A stretch of DNA of 32,977 nucleotides from Sinomonas sp. ASV322 (GCF_030908245.1 NZ_JAVFJJ010000025.1:1-32977), one strand, 5' to 3'; shown: positions 6,695 to 14,965, numbered from the stretch's first letter. The notes: generated from the sequence alone by a model not told the origin. Made by a program: numbers and translations.

Positions 6695-7180
6695 GTGCTG
6701 AAGCTATGGCGACGAATCCGTCGGATCGGCCGGATCGCGGAGCCCGCTCCGGAGCAGCCGGTCGCGGACCCGGCTGCGGTCGCGGCAGGGCTGGGTGGCT
6801 CGATCCAGATCCGGCATGTCGATGCGGGATCGTGCAACGCGTGCGAGATCGAGGTTGCGGCCGCGTTCGGCGCGGTGTACGACGCCGAACGCTACGGCGC
6901 CCGCCACGTTGCCTCGCCGCGGCACGCCGATGCCCTTATGGTCACGGGGCCCGTGACGCGCAACATGGTGGTGCCGCTGCGCCGTACGTACGAAGCGGTC
7001 CCGGCGCCGAAGCTTGTCGTGGCCGTCGGCGACTGCGCCCGTAACTGCGGGGTCTTCGCGAAGGCCTACGGCGTCGCGGGGGCGGTCGGGGACTTCGTCC
7101 CGGTCGACGTGGAGGTGGCCGGCTGCCCGCCGCGTCCCGAGGCGATCGTGGACGCGGTGAGGAAGCTCACCGGCCGATGA
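6695..7180 (+). CDS. NuoB/HycG-like Fe-S subunit (Rv0082-like)
   Basis: A 161-residue protein of the NuoB/small hydrogenase subunit family. The four cysteines that hold the proximal [4Fe-4S] cluster (N2 in complex I) are all present: C47-x2-C50 (GSCNACEIE), C114 (VGDCARNCG) and C144 (AGCPPRP). It therefore should pass electrons next to the large subunit. GTG 6695 is chosen because it follows the ArsR stop. An in-frame ATG at 6656 overlaps the ArsR gene and would add 13 residues. Its stop overlaps the next start (ATGA). It is soluble and expected to dock on HycE and HycD at the membrane. The short N-terminal arm (VLKLWRRIRRIGRI) is basic and amphipathic. Confidence 0.9.
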   Translation: MLKLWRRIRRIGRIAEPAPEQPVADPAAVAAGLGGSIQIRHVDAGSCNACEIEVAAAFGAVYDAERYGARHVASPRHADALMVTGPVTRNMVVPLRRTYEAVPAPKLVVAVGDCARNCGVFAKAYGVAGAVGDFVPVDVEVAGCPPRPEAIVDAVRKLTGR

Positions 7181-9204
7181 ACCTCGTTGCCGTGGGGCTC
7201 GCCGTCGCCACCGCTGCCGGCGTCGTGACGGCGGTGCTCGCCGTCGTCGTCCCCTCTCGCTTCCACGCCGCCGTCTCGGGAATCGGCACGGCCCTCGTGG
7301 GCGCGGCCGGGGCCGCAGCGGGGGCCGCCGCCGTGCTCGGCCAGCCGTTCGCGCTGTCGCTGCCGTGGGTGCTGCCGCTCTTCGGGGTCTCCCTCGAGGC
7401 GGATCCCCTCGGCGGGCTGTTCGTCGCCGTCGCGGGCGGCGCGGCCGCGACGGCGGGCGTGTACGGGATCCGGCCCGCGCGACGGGACAGCGGGGTGCGC
7501 GCCACGAGCGTCGTCATGCCCCTCTTTGCGTTCTCGCTCCTCCTCGTCCCCGTGGCGTCCGGGGTGGGTTCGTTCCTCGCGCTCTGGGAGCTCATGGCCC
7601 TCACGTCGCTCGTGCTCGTGCTCACGGGCCGCCGCCGCGCGGAGGCTGTCGAGGCGGGCCGCTGGTACGCGGTGATGACGCACCTCGGGCTCGTCGCGAT
7701 CATGATCGGGCTCATGATCCTCGTGGCCCACGCAGGCGGCGACTCCTTCGCCGCGCTGCGCGCCGCGGCCGGGAGCGTCCCACCCGCCATTGCGGGCACG
7801 GTGTTCGTGCTCGCGGTCCTGGGCTTCGGCTCGAAGTCGGGAATCCTGCCCCTGCACGCGTGGATGTCCCGCGCCTATTCGGCAGCCCCCGGCCACGCCG
7901 CGGTCCTCATGTCCGCCGCCATGGCGAACCTCGGGGTATACGGGATCGTGCGGGTCGGCTTCGACTTCCTCGACGGCGCCCGGTCCGACACGGCGCGCTG
8001 GTGGTGGATCGGCGCCCTCCTCCTCGGTGCCGCATCCGCCGTCTACGGGATCCTGCAAGCCGCGATGAGCTCGGACCTGCTGCGCCTGCTGAGCTTCTCC
8101 TCGACGGAGAACATGGGGCTCATCCTCGCGGGCGTCGGGGCCGCTGGGCTGTTCGCGTCGTCCGGGAGCGGTGCCCTCGCCGGCCTGGCCCTCGTCGCGG
8201 CGCTCCTCCACACGCTCAACCATTCGGCGTTCAAGGCGCTCCTGTTCCAGGCTGCGGGATCCACGGTCGAGGCGACCGGAAGCCGGGACCTCGATGAGCT
8301 GGGCGGCCTGCGGCCCAGAATGCCGGGGACGACGGCGGCATTCGGCTGGGGTGCCCTGGCTGCCTCGGCGCTGCCTCCGGGCACGGCGTTCGTCTCGGAG
8401 TGGCTGCTCATCCAGGCCCTCATCCATGGGCTCGGGGCCTCCGGCGTGGCGAGCTCCGTCGTCCTGCCCGTCGCGGTGGGCGCGGTCGCGCTCACGGCCG
8501 GCCTCTCGGTGGCCACGTTCGTCAAGGCCTTCGGGGTCGGGTTCCTCGCGAGGCCTCGCAGTGACGCCGCGAGCCAGGCGACCGAGGCCCCCGCGACGGC
8601 GCTCGTGGCGATGGGCCTCACGGGCGCGGCGTGCGCGATCCTCGCCGTCCTCCCCTCCCTCGTGCTTCCGGGGCTCGGGCGCGTCGCCGGCTCGCTGACC
8701 GGCGCCGCGGGGACGACGGTCGACGGCGCCGTGACCCTCGAGCTCTCGGGCGTCGCCGGATCGCTCTCGCCGCTCGTCGTCGGCGTCGGCCTCCTCGTCG
8801 CCGTCGTGCTCGCGGCCGGAGCCGTCCGGGCGCTGGCCGTCCGCCGCGCCCGGCGCGCCGCGAGGCTGTGGGACTGCGGCGCGGGTCCGCTCACGCCCCG
8901 CATGGAGTACACCGCGACCTCGTTCGCCGAACCGCTCCAGCGCGTGTTCGACAACGTCGTCGCCCCCGAAACCGGCGTTGACGTGACTCATCCCGAGGAG
9001 TCCAACTACCTCGTGGAGCTCGTCGAGTACCGGCGGACGGTGCCCGACCGCATCGAGCGCCGCCTCTACCGCCCGGTCCTCGCGCTCGTCTCGGCGTGGG
9101 GGAGCGTCGGACGCCGGCTCGCGAGCGGGAGCATCCACCAGTACCTCGCGTACGGCTTCTTCGTGCTCATCGGCCTGCTCGTGGCGCTCGCGGTGACCCG
9201 GTGA
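7177..9204 (+). CDS. HyfB/HycC-like proton antiporter subunit (Rv0083-like)
   Basis: A 675-residue multi-pass membrane protein of the NuoL/NuoM/MrpA antiporter family. The key charged residues of the ion path are kept: E138 in the WELMALTSLVLV helix and K220 in the GFGSKSGILPLHAWM helix, plus the LHTLNHSAFKALLF segment with its histidine and lysine. The C-terminal extension (RLWDCGAGPLTPRMEYTATSFAEP, then a final helix) is the type found in HyfB/HycC. It is expected to translocate H+ or Na+ in the complex. It overlaps the previous and next genes by 4 nt each (ATGA, GTGA), so subunits are translationally coupled. Confidence 0.92.
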   Translation: MNLVAVGLAVATAAGVVTAVLAVVVPSRFHAAVSGIGTALVGAAGAAAGAAAVLGQPFALSLPWVLPLFGVSLEADPLGGLFVAVAGGAAATAGVYGIRPARRDSGVRATSVVMPLFAFSLLLVPVASGVGSFLALWELMALTSLVLVLTGRRRAEAVEAGRWYAVMTHLGLVAIMIGLMILVAHAGGDSFAALRAAAGSVPPAIAGTVFVLAVLGFGSKSGILPLHAWMSRAYSAAPGHAAVLMSAAMANLGVYGIVRVGFDFLDGARSDTARWWWIGALLLGAASAVYGILQAAMSSDLLRLLSFSSTENMGLILAGVGAAGLFASSGSGALAGLALVAALLHTLNHSAFKALLFQAAGSTVEATGSRDLDELGGLRPRMPGTTAAFGWGALAASALPPGTAFVSEWLLIQALIHGLGASGVASSVVLPVAVGAVALTAGLSVATFVKAFGVGFLARPRSDAASQATEAPATALVAMGLTGAACAILAVLPSLVLPGLGRVAGSLTGAAGTTVDGAVTLELSGVAGSLSPLVVGVGLLVAVVLAAGAVRALAVRRARRAARLWDCGAGPLTPRMEYTATSFAEPLQRVFDNVVAPETGVDVTHPEESNYLVELVEYRRTVPDRIERRLYRPVLALVSAWGSVGRRLASGSIHQYLAYGFFVLIGLLVALAVTR

Positions 9205-10157
9205 GCGCGCTCGGCATCGTCGGCGGCGTGCTTCAGGCCGCGCTCGTCGTCGCGGGTTCGCCGCTTCTCGTCGGATGGATGCGGCAGATCAGGGCCCGGC
9301 TCGAGGGGCGCGTCGGCGCCGGCGTCGTCCAGCCGTGGCGGGACCTGCGCAAGCTCTTCCGAAAGGAGGCGATCGCCCCGGCCGGAACGAGCGAGGTCTT
9401 CAGATTCACTCCGCTCGTGCTCGTCGGGTCGACCCTCGTTGTAGCCGCGGCGATCCCCTTCGTCACGGACGCGTCGGCCCTCGGCCCCGGAGCCGACCTC
9501 TTCGCCGTCGTCGCCCTCCTGGCCATGGGGACGGCGACGCTCGCGCTCGCGGGCCTCGACACGGGGACGGCCTTCGGGGGCATGGGCGCGAGCCGGGCGA
9601 CGACGATCATCGCCCTCGTCGAGCCCAGCCTCCTCATGGCGATCTTCGCCCTGTCCGTCCCGGTCGGGTCCACGAACCTCGCCTCGATCGTCCACTCGGC
9701 CCTCCGCAATCCGGCGCAGGTGCTCTCGCCCGCGAGCCTCCTCGCGGCCGTGGCCCTGCTCATGGTCACCGTCGCGGAGACGGGCCGGCTTCCCGTCGAC
9801 AACCCCTCGACCCATCTCGAGCTCACGATGATCCACGAGGCCATGGTCCTCGAGTACTCGGGGCCGGACCTCGCGCTCGTCGAGCTGTCTGCATCCATGC
9901 GGCTCAGTGTGTTCCTCGGCCTGCTCGCGAGCCTTTTCGCACCATGGGGCATCGCGACGTCGCTCGACCCCGTGCCGCTCGGCGTCGGCGTCGTCGTGTT
10001 CGCGGCCAAGGTCCTCGTGCTCGGCACGGCGGTGGCCGTGGGCGAGGTGTTCGTCGCGAAGCTGCGCCTCTTCCGGGTTCCCGAGCTTTTGGCGGGATCC
10101 TTCCTGCTCGGGCTGCTTGCGGTCGCGGCATCGTTCTTCCTGTCGAGGCAGCCATGA
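9201..10157 (+). CDS. hycD: HycD/NuoH-like membrane subunit (Rv0084-like)
   Basis: A 318-residue membrane protein of the NuoH/HycD/HyfC family. Diagnostic motifs are the amphipathic loop with RLEGRVGAGVVQPWRDLRKLFRKE (about 33-56) and ETGRLPVDNPSTHLELTMIHEAMVLEYSG (about 193-221), whose acidic and basic residues line the quinone-side or proton channel in relatives. It anchors the soluble HycE/NuoB module to the membrane arm. The start is the GTG at 9201, overlapping the previous stop as GTGA. The length matches family members of about 310-320 residues. Confidence 0.93.
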   Translation: MSALGIVGGVLQAALVVAGSPLLVGWMRQIRARLEGRVGAGVVQPWRDLRKLFRKEAIAPAGTSEVFRFTPLVLVGSTLVVAAAIPFVTDASALGPGADLFAVVALLAMGTATLALAGLDTGTAFGGMGASRATTIIALVEPSLLMAIFALSVPVGSTNLASIVHSALRNPAQVLSPASLLAAVALLMVTVAETGRLPVDNPSTHLELTMIHEAMVLEYSGPDLALVELSASMRLSVFLGLLASLFAPWGIATSLDPVPLGVGVVVFAAKVLVLGTAVAVGEVFVAKLRLFRVPELLAGSFLLGLLAVAASFFLSRQP

Positions 10158-10816
10158 GCGAGGCCCTGTACGTCCAGCTGCTCGACCTCGCGGGCGGAGC
10201 GCTGCTCCTGACCGCCGTCGTGATCCTCTGGCGCCGAAAGCTCACGGCGATCGTGCGGGTCTTCGCCGTGCAGGGGTTCGCGCTCTCGCTGCTCGTCGCC
10301 GTCCTGGCCGCCCACGAGAACGACCCCACGCTCGGCGGGATCGCCGTCGGCCTCCTCGTGCTGCGCGCGGGCGTCCTGCCCTGGCTCCTCCGCCGCGCCC
10401 TCGCGGCCGCGGGGGAGGAGCAGCACGAGACACGTCCGCTCGTGAACGTCGCGGCCTCGCTCCTCGCGGCGGCCGTCCTCGTGCTCATCGCCTACGCCGT
10501 CTCGCAGCCCCTCGTGGAGCTCTTCCCCTCGGCGGCGAGCACCGCGATCCCCGTCGGCATGGCCGTGGTGCTCATCGGCTTCTTCGCGCTCGTCACGCGC
10601 CGCCATGCCCTCTCCCAGCTCGTCGGGTTCCTGCTCATGGACAACGGCATCACGGCGGTGGGCTTCCTCGCGACGACCGGGGTGGCCTTCGTCGTCGAGC
10701 TTGGCATCTCGCTCGACGTCCTCATGGCGGTGCTCGTGCTCTACGTCCTCGCGAGCCGCATGCGCGAGGCCTTCGGCACGACCGATCTGGACGACCTCCG
10801 GGAGCTCCACGACTGA
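10154..10816 (+). CDS. hycP: HycP/HyfE-like membrane subunit (Rv0085-like)
   Basis: A 220-residue hydrophobic protein with about six predicted membrane helices. It matches the HyfE/HycP family: a NuoK-like C-terminal part (GFLLMDNGITAVGFLATTG, then VELGISLDVLMAVLVLYVLASRMREAFG) and the closing DLDDLRELHD. The equivalent M. tuberculosis protein is, as I recall, also 220 residues. NuoK-like subunits carry buried glutamates for proton transfer; E in VVELGI and D in LLMDNG are candidates. It starts in an ATGA overlap with hycD and ends in a TGATG overlap with hycQ. Confidence 0.88.
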   Translation: MSEALYVQLLDLAGGALLLTAVVILWRRKLTAIVRVFAVQGFALSLLVAVLAAHENDPTLGGIAVGLLVLRAGVLPWLLRRALAAAGEEQHETRPLVNVAASLLAAAVLVLIAYAVSQPLVELFPSAASTAIPVGMAVVLIGFFALVTRRHALSQLVGFLLMDNGITAVGFLATTGVAFVVELGISLDVLMAVLVLYVLASRMREAFGTTDLDDLRELHD

Positions 10817-12414
10817 TGAACGACGTGATCCTGCTCGTACCTGTCCTCGCGCCGCTCGCCGGCGCCGTTGTCTACGTGGCCTTCGGCTGGCGGCCGGCGA
10901 CGTCATGGGCCGCTGCCGTGAGCGCGGCCCTCGTGCTGGCCTCCGGCGCCGTCCTCGCGGCGGACGTGCTGCAGCACGGCGCGCGGACCGGCCTCTTCGG
11001 ACTCGTCCGCGTCGACGCGCTCGCTGCCTTCATGCTCGTCGTGGTGGGCGCCGTCGCGCTCCTCGCGGCGGGAGCGACGCCGTCGTGGCTCCGCGGCGAG
11101 ATCGCCGCGGGACGGGCCGAGCCCCGTACCGCGACCCGCCACAGCCTGCTCGTGCAGCTGTTCCTCGCGGCCATGGCGTGGGCCGTGATGGCCGCCAACG
11201 TGGGGATGGTGTGGGTGTCGATCGAGGCCACGACGATCGTGACGGCGTTCCTCGTCGGGCAGCGGCGGAGCCGGGCGGCGGTCGAGGCGGCGTGGAAGTA
11301 CGTCGTGATCTGCTCGACAGGCATTGCCGTCGCGCTCCTGGGCATCCTCCTGCTCGACGCCGCCGCGAGCCACGTTCCCGGCCATGTTGGGCTCGACTGG
11401 GTGGAGCTCGTGTCCGCGGCCCCGCATCTCGACCCCGGGGTGACCCGCATCGCCGTCGCCCTCATGGTCGTCGGGTTCGGCACGAAGGCAGGCCTCGCCC
11501 CGCTGCACTCGTGGCTGCCCGACGCCCACGGCCAGGCGCCAGCCCCGGTCTCGGCCCTCATGTCCGGGGTGCTGCTCGCGGTCGCCTTCTCGGTGGTTCT
11601 CCGGGTCAAGGCGATCTCCGACGCCGCGCTTGGCCTCGGCTTCGCCCGGACCCTGCTCGTCGCGATTGCGCTCGCGACGCTCGCAGTCTCCGCTTCGCTC
11701 ATGATCCGGCAGCGGGACTACAAGCGCATGCTCGCGTATTCGAGCATGGAACACCTCGGGATCATCGCGTTCGGCGCCGCCGCGGGCGGGCCGCTCGCGA
11801 CGGCCGCGGTCCTCCTGCACGTCCTCGGGCACGGACTGGTCAAGGGCGTCCTCTTCCTGGGCGCCGGCCAGATCCTGCACGCGACCGGGTCCAGCCGCAT
11901 CGACGCCGTCCGGGACCTCGTGGGACGCGTGCCCGTGTTGGCAGGCTGCGTCGGGGTCGGGGTGCTCGCCCTGATCGGGTTCCCGCCGTTCTCGGTCTTC
12001 GCGAGCGAGCTGGGCATCGTGCGGGCGGGCTTCGGCGCTGGGCTTGGGTGGGCCACTGCGCTCGCGCTCGTTCTCGTCCTGGTCATCGCAGCGGCCCTCG
12101 TGGTCCATACGAGCCGCATGCTGTTTGCACGCCCCGGCGCGGCGGCGGAGCCCGCCGACGAGCCCAGCGCGGCCAGTCCGACCAGCCCTGACAGCCCCGG
12201 CCTCCCGGCCGCGCCTGACAGCCCGGCCAGCCCTGCCAGCCCCGGCCTCACGACCAGCCCTGCCAGCCCCACCGCGGAACCCGCCCTCCCGCGTCGGCGC
12301 GCGGCCATGCCGCTCCTCCTCGGCCTCCTCGCGTGCTCCGCGCTGGGCGTGACCGCGGGCCCCCTCGCCGCCGTCCTCGATGCCGCCGCCCAGAGTCTGA
12401 CGGGAGCGCCATGA
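10816..12414 (+). CDS. hycQ: HycQ/HyfF-like antiporter subunit (Rv0086-like)
   Basis: A 532-residue second antiporter-type membrane subunit. Ion-path residues are E137 (VSIEATTIVTAFLVG) and K224 (GFGTKAGLAPLHSWLPDAHGQAP); the FGTKAGLAPLHSWLPDAHG block is diagnostic of HyfF/HycQ. Later helices carry H-x-x-GHGLVKGVLF. Between the penultimate and last membrane helices (about 441-494) there is a Ser-Pro-rich low-complexity linker with repeated SPASP/PDSPGLP units, which I do not know from the family and which looks like a local tandem-repeat expansion. The start overlaps the hycP stop by one base; the stop overlaps the hycE start (ATGA). Confidence 0.92.
   Translation: MNDVILLVPVLAPLAGAVVYVAFGWRPATSWAAAVSAALVLASGAVLAADVLQHGARTGLFGLVRVDALAAFMLVVVGAVALLAAGATPSWLRGEIAAGRAEPRTATRHSLLVQLFLAAMAWAVMAANVGMVWVSIEATTIVTAFLVGQRRSRAAVEAAWKYVVICSTGIAVALLGILLLDAAASHVPGHVGLDWVELVSAAPHLDPGVTRIAVALMVVGFGTKAGLAPLHSWLPDAHGQAPAPVSALMSGVLLAVAFSVVLRVKAISDAALGLGFARTLLVAIALATLAVSASLMIRQRDYKRMLAYSSMEHLGIIAFGAAAGGPLATAAVLLHVLGHGLVKGVLFLGAGQILHATGSSRIDAVRDLVGRVPVLAGCVGVGVLALIGFPPFSVFASELGIVRAGFGAGLGWATALALVLVLVIAAALVVHTSRMLFARPGAAAEPADEPSAASPTSPDSPGLPAAPDSPASPASPGLTTSPASPTAEPALPRRRAAMPLLLGLLACSALGVTAGPLAAVLDAAAQSLTGAP
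12136..12297 (+). repeat. In-frame Ser-Pro minisatellite in hycQ
   Basis: Degenerate repeats built from agccctgacagccccggcc-like units, in frame, encode the linker of HycQ residues 441-494 (AASPTSPDSPGLPAAPDSPASPASPG and following). The flanking membrane helices are intact, so the tract is tolerated in a loop. Confidence 0.7.
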
Positions 12415-13985
12415 ACCCCGAGCACACCCCCGAACCGGCCTCTGCCGAGCCGCAGCCCGGCGAGCCCATCGGGTACCGCCGCACCGGCGTCGTCGTCGGG
12501 CCGGAGCAGCTCGCGGGCCAGGCCGCGGGCCTCCTCGGCGAGGGCTACCGCGTCGCGCTCGTCGCCGGGCACGACGACGGCCCGGCCGGTGGGCTGCGCG
12601 CCGTCTACCTCTTCACCGCTCCGGGACCGGACCGCCGCGTCGAGCTGTCCGTGCACCTGGACCGCGACCGCCCCCTCGTGCCCAGCCTCGCGGGCGTCTC
12701 GTTCACGGCAGGGCGTTTCGAGCGCGAGATGCGCGATCTCTACGGGATCGTCCCCGACGGGCATCCGCTTCCGCGGCGAATGGTCCTGCACGCGCACTGG
12801 CCGAAGGGCTGGTACCCGATGCGCAGCGATTCGGGGGATCCCTCGGAGTTTCCCGTCGTCGCAGACCCGTACCCGTTCCGCACGGTCGAGGGCCCCGGGG
12901 TCTACGAGATCCCGGTGGGCCCAGTGCACGCCGGCATGATCGAGCCGGGCCATTTCCGGTTCTCGGTCGTGGGCGAGACGGTGCTCAACCTCAAGGCCAG
13001 GCTCTGGTTCGTGCATCGTGGCATCGAGAAGCTGTTCGAGGGGCTCCCGCCGCACGACGGCGTTGAACTCGCTGAGCGCGTGAGCGGGGACACCGCCGTC
13101 GGGCACACGATCGCGTATTGCACCGCCGTCGAGGACGCTCTCGGCATGCCGGTGCGGACTGAGGACCGCCTCCTCCGCGCGCTCCTCCTCGAGCTCGAGC
13201 GCATCCACAATCACGTCGCCGACCTCGGAGCCCTGTGCAACGACGTGGGCTACGCGATCCTGAACGCCCACGCCCAGCGTCTCCGCGAGCGGCTGCTCCG
13301 GCTCAACGACCGCTTGACGGGGCATCGCCTCCTGCGCGGGGGAGTCCACCCGGGCGGCGCGATGGTCCGTGAGCTCCCCGACGTGGACGAGCTCGCAGCC
13401 ATCGGCGAGGACGCCGCGGAGATCGCGGGCCTTGCGCTCGGGCAGAGCATCGTCGTCGACCGTTTCACGGGCACGGCGGTGCTCACGAACGAGCAGGCGC
13501 GGGACCTCGGCACCCTCGGCTATGTCGCCCGGGCCAGCGGGCTCGACGTCGACGCGCGCCACGGGCACCCCGTCCCCGGGGTGGTCCTTCCGCGAACCCA
13601 GCACGCGCATACCGGCGGGGACGTGCTCGCGCGCTTCAGCGTGCGCGCCGAGGAGGTCGCCGCGTCCGTTCAGTTCGCCATCGAATCAGTGCGCGCCCTT
13701 GACGGGCACCTCGGGGCGCCCGGGCGCCCGCTCCCGGCCGCTGTGCTTGTGCCTTCGGGGACGCGCTCCGGCGTGGGCATCGTCGAGGGATGGCGCGGCA
13801 CGATCGTGCATCGTGTCGAGATTGCGCCCGACGACGGCGGGGCGCGCACCTCGCGCGTCAAGATCGTGGATCCGAGCTTCATGAACTGGCCCGCCCTGCC
13901 GGTGGCCATGGCAGACACGATCGTCCCGGACTTCCCCCTCGCCAACAAGAGCTTCAACCTCTCCTACGCGGGAAACGACCTGTAG
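12411..13985 (+). CDS. hycE: HycE-like large subunit without Ni ligands (Rv0087-like)
   Basis: A 524-residue fusion of a NuoC-like domain (about 20-140, with AGRFEREMRDLYGI and the RMVLHAHWP segment) and a NuoD/hydrogenase large-subunit domain (about 165-524), the arrangement of HycE/HyfG. Group 4 [NiFe] hydrogenases bind nickel through RVCGICG near the start of this domain and DPCxxC near the C terminus. Here the first reads ERVSGDTAVGH (Ser225, Thr228) and the second DPSFMNW (Ser489, Asn492), so all four ligands are gone. It cannot hold a normal NiFe centre. No C-terminal maturation site is needed; the protein ends SFNLSYAGNDL. ATG 12411 overlaps the hycQ stop. Confidence 0.93.
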   Translation: MNPEHTPEPASAEPQPGEPIGYRRTGVVVGPEQLAGQAAGLLGEGYRVALVAGHDDGPAGGLRAVYLFTAPGPDRRVELSVHLDRDRPLVPSLAGVSFTAGRFEREMRDLYGIVPDGHPLPRRMVLHAHWPKGWYPMRSDSGDPSEFPVVADPYPFRTVEGPGVYEIPVGPVHAGMIEPGHFRFSVVGETVLNLKARLWFVHRGIEKLFEGLPPHDGVELAERVSGDTAVGHTIAYCTAVEDALGMPVRTEDRLLRALLLELERIHNHVADLGALCNDVGYAILNAHAQRLRERLLRLNDRLTGHRLLRGGVHPGGAMVRELPDVDELAAIGEDAAEIAGLALGQSIVVDRFTGTAVLTNEQARDLGTLGYVARASGLDVDARHGHPVPGVVLPRTQHAHTGGDVLARFSVRAEEVAASVQFAIESVRALDGHLGAPGRPLPAAVLVPSGTRSGVGIVEGWRGTIVHRVEIAPDDGGARTSRVKIVDPSFMNWPALPVAMADTIVPDFPLANKSFNLSYAGNDL

Positions 13986-14001
13986 GACTGGGAGTGCTTG
14001 C

Positions 14002-14045
14002 CTGCCCATCCATTCTCTGACTATGGTCAGAGAATGGATGGGCAG
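14002..14045 (+). promoter_or_regulatory. Perfect 20+20 bp palindrome over a leaderless promoter and start codon
   Basis: Arms at 14002-14021 and 14026-14045 are perfect reverse complements (outer ends CTGCCCATCC / GGATGGGCAG) around a 4-nt centre TATG. The centre begins a -10-like TATGGT (14022-14027), with TTGCCT (13998-14003) as a possible -35 at 18 nt. Transcription start is then expected at about 14034, the A of the MarR-GNAT ATG, which lies inside the right arm. No Shine-Dalgarno precedes that ATG. It reads best as an autoregulatory operator, but could also be an RNA hairpin ending the hyc operon. Confidence 0.6.
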
Positions 14046-14918
14046 ATCGAGGCGGTTCGGCGGTTCAATCGGGTCATCACTCAGCGCGTCGGCGCGCTCC
14101 AGGACGCGTATCTCTCGCGAGAGCGTTCGCTGGGGCTTTCGAGGATCCTGTGGGAGATCGGTCCCGAAGGTGCGGAAATCCGTGTGCTGCGCGCGCGGCT
14201 CGGCTTGGATTCCGGCTACGTGAGCCGTCAGCTCCGTGTCCTGGAATCGCAGGGACTCGCCGTCAGCGACGCCGGCGATCGAGATGGGCGAGTCAGAACT
14301 GTCAGGCTCACGGCCGCTGGCCTCGCCGAGCGTGCGCTGCTGGATCGTTCCTCCGACGAACTCGCGGCGTCGATGCTCGAGCCGCTCACGGCGGCACAGC
14401 GGGAACGATTGGTTGCGGCGATGGCAGAGGTCGAGAAGCTGGTCATCGCCTCTCTCGTGCGCGTCGAGATCACTGATCCGCGCAGTCCTGACGCGCGCTA
14501 TTGCCTGCGGTCCTACTTCGACGAGTTGGGCCGTCGCTTCGATGCGGGCTTCGATCCGTCCCGGAGCATCTCCGCGAGCGACGACGAGATGACGCTCCCT
14601 GATGGGCTGCTGTTGGTCGCAACGCTCTCGGGCTCGCCCGTGGGGTGCGGCGCCCTCAAACTCCACGCCGAAACGCGGATCGCCGAGGTCAAGCGCATGT
14701 GGGTGTCCCCGGGCGTCCGCGGACTCGGTCTGGGGCGGCGGCTGCTTGAATGCCTTGCGGGGGAAGCATCGTCGCGGGGAATGCGGACGCTGCGGCTGGA
14801 GACGAACCAAGCCCTCGCCGAGGCACGTCGGCTCTACGAGACGGCTGGTTTCGTGGAGGTCAGCGCCTTCAATGACGACCCGTATGCGCACCACTGGTTC
14901 GAACGCGCCTTGCCCTGA
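14034..14918 (+). CDS. MarR-type regulator fused to a GNAT acetyltransferase
   Basis: A 294-residue two-domain protein. Residues about 5-140 are a MarR winged helix (RRFNRVITQRVGALQDAYL, then LGLDSGYVSRQLRVLESQGLAV and the DGRVRTVRLTAAG wing). Residues about 150-294 are a GNAT domain (SGSPVGCGALKL, EVKRMWVSPGVRGLGLGRRLLECL with the acetyl-CoA loop R-G-L-G-L-G-R, and ALAEARRLYETAGFVEV). Such fusions are known in actinobacteria and usually act as regulators or small-molecule/protein acetyltransferases; the substrate here is unknown. ATG 14034 is preferred (start of the MarR helix, leaderless promoter). It follows the hyc operon by 48 nt but appears separately expressed. Confidence 0.85.
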   Translation: MDGQIEAVRRFNRVITQRVGALQDAYLSRERSLGLSRILWEIGPEGAEIRVLRARLGLDSGYVSRQLRVLESQGLAVSDAGDRDGRVRTVRLTAAGLAERALLDRSSDELAASMLEPLTAAQRERLVAAMAEVEKLVIASLVRVEITDPRSPDARYCLRSYFDELGRRFDAGFDPSRSISASDDEMTLPDGLLLVATLSGSPVGCGALKLHAETRIAEVKRMWVSPGVRGLGLGRRLLECLAGEASSRGMRTLRLETNQALAEARRLYETAGFVEVSAFNDDPYAHHWFERALP

Positions 14919-14952
14919 GGCCGACGGCGGAGCCCGCCTCCCGCCGTCGGCC
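14919..14952 (+). terminator. Terminator hairpin after MarR-GNAT gene
   Basis: Perfect 12-bp stem (GGCCGACGGCGG / CCGCCGTCGGCC) with a 10-nt loop starting at the base after the stop codon, followed by GCTGCTTCTC. It is a strong candidate intrinsic terminator without a full T tract. Confidence 0.75.
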
Positions 14953-14965
14953 GCTGCTTCTCGCA

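Noticed and set aside
7066-9138. A 690-residue open frame antisense to the HyfB-like gene, and others antisense to hycP/hycQ (9233-10906) and hycE (11718-13610)
   Set aside because: Their translations are dominated by Arg, Glu, Gly and Ala with no family motifs. They arise from the high GC content opposite membrane-protein genes that show clear homology.
6349-13985. A functional formate hydrogenlyase or hydrogen-evolving hydrogenase
   Set aside because: All four Ni ligands are missing in the large subunit, and no formate dehydrogenase, ferredoxin-type subunit or hyp maturation gene is present in the window.
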